Shown here one piece after another: positions 1 through 4,980 of a stretch of 5,005 bases of DNA. The notes beneath the pieces were generated by a model. That model did not search any database. It was given only the letters and a program-made list of their open reading frames with translations, and was not told the DNA's origin. The stretch covers positions 1-5,005 of the forward strand of contig CANBAX010000061.1 in assembly GCA_947366645.1 (NCBI GenBank), written 5' to 3'. This DNA is from an uncultured Clostridia bacterium (GTDB lineage Bacteria > Bacillota > Clostridia > Christensenellales > UBA1242). The number at the start of each line of letters is the position of its first letter. Positions within the stretch are counted from its first letter, which is position 1. Made by a program: the position numbers and the translations under genes.

Positions 1-439
1 GCCGTATCTCAGTCCCAGTGTGGCCGGTCATCCTCTCAGATCGGCTATTCATCGTTGCCTTGGTAGGCCGTTACCCTTACCAACTAGCTAATGAAACGCA
101 AGCCTATCTCATACCAGATTTAACTCCTTTGACCCCTGGGTGATGCCACCCCGTGGTCTTATGCGGTATTAGCAGAAGTTTCCCTCTGTTATCCCCCTGT
201 ATGAGGCAAGTTGCTCACGCGTTACTCACCAGTCCGCCACTAAGTTAATTATCAGCACAAAAGCAACTTTTCTTTCCATGTTTGTTTCCCTTGCGGGCGC
301 GGGGAGAAAAAATCTTCGATTTTTTCAAACGCTTTCACATTTCAAATTACCTTTGTGCTGACAACTAACTCCGTTCGACTTGCATGTTTGAAGCACGCCG
401 CCAGCGTTCGTCCTGAGCCAGGATCAAACTCTAAAATTT
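1..439 (-). rRNA. rrs: 16S ribosomal RNA, 5' part (gene continues past the left edge)
   Basis: The reverse complement reads as the start of a bacterial small-subunit rRNA. The universal AGAGTTTGATCCTGGCTCAG site is at 413-432, followed by GACGAACGCTGGCGGC. GTGAGTAACGCGTGAG lies at about 215-230, a Clostridia-like CTAATACCGCATAAGAC at about 157-173, and ACTGGGACTGAGATACGGC at the left edge, corresponding to about E. coli position 335. The mature 5' end is placed near 439 by counting seven bases back from the A that matches E. coli position 8, so it is good to a few bases. Roughly the first third of the gene is present; the rest, and any 23S and 5S genes, lie to the left. The V1 region is far longer than usual and has its own entry. 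The variable regions suggest Firmicutes, probably Clostridia, but not a genus. Confidence 0.98.
242..370 (-). other. Expanded V1 (helix 6) region of the 16S rRNA
   Basis: Between the conserved GTCGAACGG (371-379) and AGTGGCGG (234-241) there are 129 nt, where E. coli has about 31. The ends pair as an elongated helix 6: CAGCACAAAG near the 5' side matches CTTTTGTGCTG near the 3' side. Inside are two further hairpins. One is a perfect 9-bp A/U-rich stem (GAAAAAATC, GAA loop, GATTTTTTC). The other is CCC-GCAA-GGG, closed by a GNRA tetraloop. The insert is therefore a branched, self-folding extension and not random sequence. Long V1 extensions are known in some Firmicutes. Whether this one stays in the mature ribosome or is cut out as an intervening sequence cannot be seen. 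Confidence 0.85.
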
Positions 440-508
440 CGTCGCATTCTCGCTTTACTTCCCCGAAATTTACTTCCATAAATTTCTATGGTCTGGACGC
501 GAGTTGCT

Positions 509-568
509 CCTCTTACCGACCAAGCGAAACCGCACTTCGTTGGCGGTTTGTCGGTACTTGTTAAGAGG
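509..568 (-). other. Compound stem-loop in the pre-16S leader
   Basis: Three consecutive perfect stems stack into one long hairpin: CCTCTT/AAGAGG (563-568 with 509-514), ACCGAC/GTCGGT (550-555 with 515-520) and AAACCGC/GCGGTTT (543-549 with 527-533). The loop is CAACGAAGT. Two one-sided bulges (556-562 and 521-526) separate the stems. Nineteen base pairs in 60 nt is far above chance in A+T-rich DNA. There is no U-run, so it is not a terminator. A role in pre-16S folding or as a double-strand RNase processing site is inferred. Confidence 0.7.
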
Positions 569-670
569 TTTTATATTTAGATTAAATAGTACACTATTAT
601 TTGTTTGACCATTTGCTCAATAACTTTTTGTAAAATTGACTTTTATTGTTTTCTCAATTCTTGTACTTGT

Positions 671-690
671 ATTATTCAATTGTCATGGTT
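671..690 (-). promoter_or_regulatory. boxA-like sequence in the rRNA leader
   Basis: On the minus strand AACCATGACAATTGAATAAT resembles the boxA-type sequences of Firmicute rRNA leaders (for example TTTGAAAACTGAATA forms). In those, NusB and S10 bind the RNA to set up antitermination and retain the transcript. It lies between the structured block and the A+T-rich spacer, upstream of 16S as expected. The match is by eye and not exact, so the call is tentative. Confidence 0.35.
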
Positions 691-840
691 CGACTGACGT
701 CTTGGGACAGACACCAACCTCTCTACCGCGGATACGATTGCTAAAGCAATCTAACTCGCTGCTCGATAGGTTTCTCCACCCAGTCCTCTTCCATTAAGGG
801 GTCCTTCCGATTTTCTTTCAGAAAACCTCCAGTCCTTATA
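682..840 (-). ncRNA. Unidentified structured RNA element at the start of the rRNA leader
   Basis: This block is clearly richer in G+C than its surroundings and folds locally into several hairpins, in transcript order. GGTTTTC (827-821) pairs with GAAAATC (815-809) across a TGAAA loop. GATTGC (751-746) pairs with GCAATC (741-736) across TTTA, and is enclosed by CTATCG (769-764) with CGGTAG (728-723). GGTGTCT (715-709) pairs with AGACGTC (702-696) across the loop GTCCCA. AGGACTGG occurs twice (836-829 and 787-780), and either copy could pair with CAGTC at 696-692. TGGG at 782-779 could pair with the CCCA of the last loop. I compared it by memory with T-box, SAM, lysine, magnesium, c-di-GMP, 6S, SRP, RNase P and tmRNA and recognised none. 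It could be an ordinary lineage-specific leader or a separate small RNA. Confidence 0.5.
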
Positions 841-859
841 TGAATATGTCAGCGTTGTT

Positions 860-889
860 ATTGTACCACAATTATTTATTATATGTCAA
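860..889 (-). promoter_or_regulatory. Sigma-A promoter of the rRNA operon with A-tract upstream element
   Basis: On the minus strand a perfect -35 TTGACA (884-889) is followed after 18 nt by the -10 TACAAT (860-865). A TG one base before the -10 gives an extended -10. The start site should fall near 853, at a G. Just upstream, about 890-932, is an almost unbroken run of A-tracts (AAAAAAA, AAATAAAATAAAATG and similar), as in the UP elements of strong rRNA promoters. No second promoter of similar quality is seen closer to 16S. Initiation with GTP, common for Firmicute rRNA promoters and their growth-rate control, is possible but inferred. Confidence 0.85.
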
Positions 890-982
890 CACTTTTTTCA
901 TTTTATTTTATTTATTTTTTGTCTTTTTTTACTTTATACTCCACAACGCTGGCGGGTGGCAAGCGAGCTTTTTCTTTATTAC

Positions 983-1011
983 AAAAAAGACTGACTTATG
1001 TCAGGCTTTTT
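983..1011 (-). terminator. Intrinsic terminator after the Ig-like gene (possibly bidirectional)
   Basis: Read on the minus strand, AAAAAGCCTGAC, loop ATAA, then GTCAGTCTTTTTT. Five base pairs, one C/U mismatch and six more pairs lead straight into a run of six U. It begins 13 bases past the TAG of the Ig-like ORF and isolates that gene from the strong rRNA promoter downstream. The A-run on the other side would also make it work on the plus strand, though no plus-strand gene is seen. Confidence 0.85.
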
Positions 1012-1024
1012 ATCGTGTTTAAGG

Positions 1025-2491
1025 CTACGGTGTACTATCGTCAACTTTTAATATTGTAACCTGAAAAACAAAGTTTACTTCTTCCCTTCCCCTTACACTG
1101 ACAGTAACTGTAACAACTTTGTCCTCAGCAATTATTCCTCCATCCGTAGTAATTAAAATATATGGTTCATTATGAACATCTTCACATACATAATACGAAA
1201 AATAACCATAAGTGGCATCATGTGATACCTGCACACTTGATTTTACTGGACTATCGTTATCATAAAGCCAACTATCGCCATACTCATATTCATCGTCGAA
1301 ATAATGTGGAACAAAATACACCTCGGCACGTTCCCCTTTATTTATTGTAATATTTGCATCTTCTGGATTTTTGAGTGTGAGGGTTTTTATTCCAGACAAA
1401 GACTGAAGCCGTGTTTTAGCAGTATGTCCATCGCCTAGTGTTGCAACAAGTTCACACTCTCCCACCTTTATTGAAAGAATATTAACATACAAAGTCCTGC
1501 CCTTTGTTAGAGTAAATGTTGCTGTATTTGTACCCGTGCTTTCAAACAGCATTTTCCCATCGCTAGGAAGCGTCAAAGTAACCTCTTTATCTTCTTGCTC
1601 TACGCCACTACTACTGAACTTTAACCCCACTCTGAAATTATTGGGTTGCCTTTCCTTATACTCACTTTTCTCAAATTCAATATTATTTAAGTCTTTAATT
1701 CCAATATTATCTGAAGTGGTAAGTAATAATTGGTCGCCAATATAGATAGAATAATTTATTGTAATATATTTTTCTGTTCCATAAGTGTTTAAAATGTATT
1801 CATCGTCCTCTTTTACAAGTTGATATACCCCCTCTTCACTGGCATCTTCAATTACATAATTTAATAGTGAAACGTCAACTTTATATATGCTATTATCACT
1901 TTGCCATAATTTTAGATTATAAGTGGAGTTTATGCTTAGTCCGTTAAAACAATTCTTTCCTTGCGAATTTGTCATTTCAAGTCTGAAATATGAGCTTGGC
2001 AAAGTGTCAGTAATTTTGACAAGCTGTTGCGCTGTTTTACCATTAGGTGCCGTCACTTTTATCACAGTTTCGCCTTTGGATTTGAAGAGTACTCGACCAT
2101 CGGCTAAGACTTCTACAACCTCACTATTGCTGGAGGTAACCTCAAGTGGCACAACACTAAGGCTTGTTGGCACAACACTATACTGTAGTTGTTTGCATTC
2201 CCCGACTTTTGCATTAATAGTCTGCAAGTTTATGCTAGAAATATCACTTACTGGGATTGTAACATATCTACGGAAAGGACTTGAGCCTGCAATATCATTT
2301 ATATATAAATATAACTTGTAATTAGATTTATCATACATACTTTTTGGCGAAAGGTCGAGAGTCATGTGATCGTCATAAAATTTGATATTTGAAATTTCTT
2401 CATACGAAGGCGAACCATTCAAAGAGTAAGTAATATAGATATCAAATCTTTCTTCAACATTATATTTTGACAAGTCGACAGGTATTGACAC
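1025..2491 (-). CDS. Bacterial Ig-like (Big_2) repeat protein; probably the detached C-terminal part of the upstream gene
   Basis: The ORF has 488 codons with GTG as the first start and ends in TAG. Residues about 82-161 are a Big_2 (bacterial Ig-like group 2) domain, with the telltale order KVGECKQLQYSVVPT, then TSSNSEVVEVLADGRVLFKSKG, then GETVIKV. The rest is beta-rich and repetitive in style, with at least two further Ig-like units at about 270-368 and 369-485. Such domains are normally extracytoplasmic stalks or adhesion modules. There is no signal peptide, membrane segment, LPXTG motif or cell-wall-binding domain, so on its own it has no visible way out of the cell. The 15 bases before the GTG (CAACACAAAAAGCAGC) contain no Shine-Dalgarno site, and the next Met (residue 43) has none either. 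The reading frame is the same as that of the XRE gene just upstream, and continues back to its TGA. I infer this is the ectodomain tail of that protein, now separated by a stop. Specific ligand unknown. Confidence 0.7.
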   Translation of the reverse strand: MSIPVDLSKYNVEERFDIYITYSLNGSPSYEEISNIKFYDDHMTLDLSPKSMYDKSNYKLYLYINDIAGSSPFRRYVTIPVSDISSINLQTINAKVGECKQLQYSVVPTSLSVVPLEVTSSNSEVVEVLADGRVLFKSKGETVIKVTAPNGKTAQQLVKITDTLPSSYFRLEMTNSQGKNCFNGLSINSTYNLKLWQSDNSIYKVDVSLLNYVIEDASEEGVYQLVKEDDEYILNTYGTEKYITINYSIYIGDQLLLTTSDNIGIKDLNNIEFEKSEYKERQPNNFRVGLKFSSSGVEQEDKEVTLTLPSDGKMLFESTGTNTATFTLTKGRTLYVNILSIKVGECELVATLGDGHTAKTRLQSLSGIKTLTLKNPEDANITINKGERAEVYFVPHYFDDEYEYGDSWLYDNDSPVKSSVQVSHDATYGYFSYYVCEDVHNEPYILITTDGGIIAEDKVVTVTVSVRGREEVNFVFQVTILKVDDSTP

Positions 2492-2509
2492 GCTGCTTTT
2501 TGTGTTGGC

Positions 2510-2512
2510 TCA
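2510..2512 (-). other. In-frame TGA separating two halves of one apparent gene
   Basis: The stop of the XRE protein lies in the same frame as the Ig-like ORF. It is followed by six sense codons (Ala-Asn-Thr-Lys-Ser-Ser) and then the GTG at 2491. The flanking residues (PTASTLPTI before, ANTKSSVSIP after) look like one Ser/Thr/Pro-containing linker between Ig-like domains. Conversion from Ser TCA or Arg CGA would need one base change. Confidence 0.65.
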
Positions 2513-3577
2513 AATTGTAGGCAATGTACTGGCAGTAGGTAGCCTCACTGGGAGGACTGTAACAGACTTCCTTATCCCTATGGCATTACCAACATATGCC
2601 GAAATTGTTGCGGTGCCATAATCTCTGGCTGTTAAGTTGCCTTCATAATCTACAGTGACAACACTCTCATTTGAAGAATAATAAGTCACAGGGTCATGAC
2701 GCGAGCCTATTGGATAATAGTCAACTTCAAGTTTTACGCTTTCGCCTATATTATATAGAGTTAGATCGCTTGGATCCTTAAATTTTATTCCTGTTGGAGT
2801 TTTGGCGTCATAATCCTCTTGACTAACCTGATCTTCCACTGCAACAGAAGTAACAACCAAATTACCTATCGTAAATCCGATTTGAGTGCTTAGCATTAAT
2901 ATTAACAATATAAATGCAATTTTGCCAAGTTTAATAGGTGCTTTTGTCCTAACAACTTTTACCTCAACAAGTAGACTTAAAATACCTGCAACAACCAAAA
3001 GTGAAAATCCCACACCTGTAACAATGGTTAAATCCTTAAAGCTGGAATTATTAACCCGTGACAACAATACGAAACTTGCAATTAACATTGCGGCATACAT
3101 TAATAAAAGACAGGATTTTAATATTGTAAAAGTGGATTTCCCTCTCTCAAAAAAGGCAATAACACTTTGAAGTACACAAATAAAGAAAGAGAAAATTATA
3201 AGCAAAATCGTCGTCCAAAGCGGAACATATTCCATAATTAGATTATAGCCAAGTACATAGCCTATACCTATTTCAAAAGTAAGAAGCGCACAATAAGATA
3301 GCACTAATTGAATTATTATCATATAATTACGCTTAAAGAAATTGTACAGCCTTGTATTCCAGTCTTTCTTTGGTGGTTCTGGTTCATCTAAAAGTTTATT
3401 AACTGATATTGAAAAGCACTTTGCTATTTCTTTTATAGTAGATAAGTCTGGTTCACTTTGACCATTCTCCCATTTGCTGACAACTTTGTCTGAAACATGC
3501 AAAACCGAAGCAAGTTCCTTTTGTGTCATGCCGCGTGTCTTTCTTAATGAAGATAACCTTTGTCCGAAATCTGTCAT
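2510..3577 (-). CDS. Membrane-anchored XRE-family regulator with extracytoplasmic Big_2 domain
   Basis: 355 residues. Residues 5-60 are a classical XRE/Cro-type helix-turn-helix (GMTQKELASVLHVSDKVVSKW then ENGQSEPDLSTI), which binds DNA. Five hydrophobic segments follow, at about 84-108, 118-143, 150-172, 183-204 and 218-243. Basic residues (FFERGKST and KVVRTKAPIKLGK) lie in the loops after segments 2 and 4. By the positive-inside rule the DNA-binding head is cytoplasmic and the C-terminus is outside. Residues about 261-343 are a Big_2 Ig-like domain (IGESVKLEVDYYP, YYSSNESVVTVDYEGNLTA, GTATISA). The ATG is preceded by AAAGGGG (3584-3590) six bases away, and a sigma-A promoter lies just upstream. 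XRE heads joined to membrane segments are common in Firmicutes; an Ig-like ectodomain is less usual. It may sense a surface or envelope signal and autoregulate, but target and signal are unknown. It stops at a TGA in frame with a further 1.4 kb of Ig-like coding sequence. Confidence 0.9.
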   Translation of the reverse strand: MTDFGQRLSSLRKTRGMTQKELASVLHVSDKVVSKWENGQSEPDLSTIKEIAKCFSISVNKLLDEPEPPKKDWNTRLYNFFKRNYMIIIQLVLSYCALLTFEIGIGYVLGYNLIMEYVPLWTTILLIIFSFFICVLQSVIAFFERGKSTFTILKSCLLLMYAAMLIASFVLLSRVNNSSFKDLTIVTGVGFSLLVVAGILSLLVEVKVVRTKAPIKLGKIAFILLILMLSTQIGFTIGNLVVTSVAVEDQVSQEDYDAKTPTGIKFKDPSDLTLYNIGESVKLEVDYYPIGSRHDPVTYYSSNESVVTVDYEGNLTARDYGTATISAYVGNAIGIRKSVTVLPVRLPTASTLPTI

Positions 3578-3598
3578 ACCTTTCCCCTTTACGAAAAT

Positions 3599-3627
3599 AG
3601 TATACTTTATAGTGCCAAAATTTGCAA
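3599..3627 (-). promoter_or_regulatory. Sigma-A promoter of the XRE/Ig-like gene
   Basis: TTGCAA (3622-3627) and TATACT (3599-3604), separated by 17 nt on the minus strand, give a near-consensus promoter. The start site is expected near 3592, leaving a leader of about 15 nt with the Shine-Dalgarno AAAGGGG at 3584-3590. The -10 lies within the palindrome AGTATACT, a possible but unproven operator for autorepression. Confidence 0.75.
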
Positions 3628-3635
3628 TTAAATAG

Positions 3636-3654
3636 ATTCCACATATTGTAGAAT
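3636..3654. promoter_or_regulatory. Imperfect 19-bp dyad upstream of the XRE promoter (candidate operator)
   Basis: ATTCnACA, a three-base centre and TGTnGAAT form an inverted repeat with 7 of 8 positions symmetric in each arm. The centre is about 53 bases upstream of the predicted start site, on the far side of the -35. XRE proteins bind dyads of about this size as dimers and often control their own gene, so this is a reasonable binding-site candidate. There is no direct evidence. Confidence 0.35.
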
Positions 3655-3700
3655 ACCTCTTTATTATATGGAAAAATTAAAAGTTTACTAATCTAGCAAT

Positions 3701-3729
3701 AAAAAACAACTATGCTCCATAGTTGTTTT
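3701..3729 (-). terminator. Intrinsic terminator overlapping the end of the DivIVA-like gene
   Basis: On the minus strand AAAACAACTATG, loop GAG, CATAGTTGTTTT form a perfect 12-bp stem, and the descending arm runs into six U. The ascending arm encodes the last residues (Asn-Asn-Tyr) and the TAG stop sits in the descending arm, so coding sequence and terminator share the same bases. It separates the two-gene unit from the XRE promoter. Confidence 0.88.
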
Positions 3730-4444
3730 CATTAAAAAAGTCAAAGGCTTTCATGATTTCAGCTAAATCCTCTTTTGGATTTATCGCATCTTTAAGATTA
3801 AAGCCACTTTCCTGTGGTTTGATAGAGCGAGTTTGAGGCTCTGGCTTTGTACTTAAAAATTTATCAGCCAATGTATCATACGGTTCCCCCTCATTAAGTG
3901 ACATATCACTTACTGGGCGTATCTGACTTCTTCGCTCCTCACGGTAGATATGCACCTCTTTTGGATTTTCGCCTACCTTACGATAGTCTTGCATTTTATT
4001 AAGAAGCAATCTCATTGAGTCATTTTCAGTATTTGCTTTGCTGGTTATCTCGGTTTTTGTTTCCGACTGACTCAGTATTCTATCAAGGTCGCCAAACACT
4101 TTGGTAAAAGTACTATTATTTTGTATATCTGGGAATTGAAGACAGGTTTGTTTATATAGTAGTTTTAATTGTTCATTTATCATTTTTATCTGTTCATAGT
4201 GAAGAGCTTTGATATTATTATTCCCCTCATCTTGAAAACGCCTAAACGCATCAAGTGCAGACATAATATTTCTCTCTCTATTCTCTATCTCAAAACTTTT
4301 GTTTTTATAATCAAGGAGTTTCTTTTCTGCTTCAAGCACTTTAAGTTTCTCTTCCATTAAAGACGCTTCATGCTTCGCATTTAGGGAAGCAATATATTTA
4401 TCTACTTCATTACGGTTATAGCCATTAAATTCATTAGAAAACAT
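3710..4444 (-). CDS. DivIVA-like coiled-coil protein
   Basis: 244 residues. The first 20 (FSNEFNGYNRNEVDKYIASL at residues 2-21) match the DivIVA/GpsB N-terminal signature: an aromatic residue, a Gly-Tyr, then NEVD-x-Y-I. That module sits on the inner face of the membrane at curved or dividing sites. Residues about 22-100 are charged, heptad-rich and predicted coiled coil. Residues about 125-210 look disordered, rich in Ser, Thr, Glu, Lys and Pro. The C-terminus (GFNLKDAINPKEDLAEIMKA then FDFF, about 214-237) is a compact, more ordered motif that could bind a partner. The ATG has AAAAGGAG (4451-4458) six bases upstream, within the end of the preceding gene, whose stop is two bases from this start, so the two are probably translationally coupled. 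Function is inferred to be in cell division or envelope organisation; it is not clearly DivIVA, GpsB or SepF itself. Confidence 0.8.
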   Translation of the reverse strand: MFSNEFNGYNRNEVDKYIASLNAKHEASLMEEKLKVLEAEKKLLDYKNKSFEIENRERNIMSALDAFRRFQDEGNNNIKALHYEQIKMINEQLKLLYKQTCLQFPDIQNNSTFTKVFGDLDRILSQSETKTEITSKANTENDSMRLLLNKMQDYRKVGENPKEVHIYREERRSQIRPVSDMSLNEGEPYDTLADKFLSTKPEPQTRSIKPQESGFNLKDAINPKEDLAEIMKAFDFFNENNYGA

Positions 4445-4446
4445 GC

Positions 4447-4950
4447 CTAACTCCTTTTAAAAATATCACTTATTAAATATCTCATTGCAAATGATAGCAC
4501 ACAAGTAACTAAAATTGCAATAAAGATAGGTAATGCGATTAGTTTTATTTTATAACAAAACCACGCTATGTCTATTATAATCAGAATTAGTGACAAAAGC
4601 AAGTGAAATCTTTGTCTAAAAAAGCAAAATGTTGTGAAAGAGGCAAAAGAAAAAGCCAAAATGTAATAGACCGACTGCATTAAATAGAGTCCTAATGAGT
4701 TTACTATTATCCCGAATACACCTATCCAAAACAGTACTGAACCGAAATAACATGAACTATCCAGCCTAAACAGCCCTGATTTTATAAGCAAATGCCCACC
4801 TACGAAAAGTGAAAAAAAGAAAAACCATAAATAATAGTTTTTAAATAAAAAAATACTTAAAAGCGTAAATAATAAAAAAAGCACAAATGCAAGATAAAAA
4901 CTTACCGACAATATTGTTGTTTTTTTAATTTTGAAAACTCTGCCTTCCAT
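4447..4950 (-). CDS. Small multi-pass membrane protein, function unknown
   Basis: 167 residues from the ATG at 4950, with about six hydrophobic segments (near residues 13-36, 39-57, 67-88, 94-111, 113-131 and 137-156). It is rich in Phe, Leu, Ile and Tyr. The short loops carry a few basic residues (KIKK before the first, RQR before the fifth, FKRS at the end). One somewhat conserved-looking stretch is KSGLFRLDSSCYFG in the middle. I do not recognise a family. The start is uncertain: an in-frame TTG at 4977 would add nine residues but lies inside a terminator hairpin. Neither start has a Shine-Dalgarno site, and the ATG directly follows the terminator's U-run. It precedes and is coupled to the DivIVA-like gene, so it may be that protein's membrane partner (inference from position only). 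Confidence 0.75.
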   Translation of the reverse strand: MEGRVFKIKKTTILSVSFYLAFVLFLLFTLLSIFLFKNYYLWFFFFSLFVGGHLLIKSGLFRLDSSCYFGSVLFWIGVFGIIVNSLGLYLMQSVYYILAFSFASFTTFCFFRQRFHLLLSLILIIIDIAWFCYKIKLIALPIFIAILVTCVLSFAMRYLISDIFKRS

Positions 4951-4980
4951 AAAAAAATTGTTGCCAAACGGCAACAATTT
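4951..4980 (-). terminator. Intrinsic terminator just before the membrane-protein gene
   Basis: On the minus strand ATTGTTGCC, loop GTTT, GGCAACAAT form a perfect 9-bp stem (11 with flanking A/U pairs) followed by seven U at 4951-4957. This is a textbook terminator for whatever lies to the right. Because the next gene's ATG abuts the U-run, the hairpin could instead act as an attenuator for the two genes downstream. Confidence 0.85.

Larger units (their letters stand above)
440..853 (-). ncRNA. 5' leader of the rRNA operon transcript (precursor, removed on maturation)
   Basis: This is the roughly 410-nt stretch between the predicted rRNA start site and the mature 16S 5' end. It holds no convincing protein gene. 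It has three parts in transcription order. The first is a structured, relatively G+C-rich block (about 840-682). The second is an A+T-rich, apparently unstructured stretch (about 681-569) that starts with a boxA-like sequence. The third is a region of strong local hairpins (about 568-445) just before 16S. In that last part, besides the compound hairpin at 509-568, CCATA (minus strand) at 487-491 pairs with TATGG at 476-480, enclosed by CTCGC/GCGAG at 499-503 and 449-453. Leaders of this kind normally direct antitermination, folding and RNase processing of pre-16S. The extent rests on the promoter call. Confidence 0.7.

Noticed and set aside
355..564. Plus-strand ORF of 69 codons
   Set aside because: It lies across the 16S 5' end and leader on the opposite strand; no Shine-Dalgarno site and no protein-like composition.
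682..840. Leader element as a 23S fragment, T-box, SAM riboswitch or other known RNA
   Set aside because: It shares a few short strings (for example GAGGACTGGGTGGA with the sarcin-ricin neighbourhood of 23S) but lacks the conserved cores of each. What follows is rRNA, not a regulated protein gene.
850..951. Nine-base inverted repeat (ACAACGCTG at 943-951, complement at 850-858) flanking the rRNA promoter
   Set aside because: Arms 85 bases apart and only nine bases long may be chance; no mobile-element gene, target duplication or known binding site supports a function.
945..955. Eleven bases identical to the 16S 5' region (AACGCTGGCGG) in inverted orientation to the copy at 398-408
   Set aside because: The match does not extend on either side, so it is too short to claim a decayed rRNA fragment.
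840..1022. Plus-strand ORF of 60 codons rich in Phe, Leu and Tyr
   Set aside because: It reads through the rRNA promoter A-tracts and the terminator. Its hydrophobic look comes from T-rich DNA, and no ribosome binding site precedes it.
1162..2321. Plus-strand ORFs at 1162-1350, 1536-1745 and 1923-2321
   Set aside because: They are shadows of the Ig-like coding sequence on the opposite strand, with no signals of their own. The same applies to those at 2886-3170 and 4169-4360.
3453..3644. Minus-strand ORF of 63 codons starting upstream of the XRE gene
   Set aside because: It overlaps the HTH coding region in another frame and crosses the promoter and its predicted start site. The AGAGG before it is 11 bases away, and the XRE frame has clear homology.
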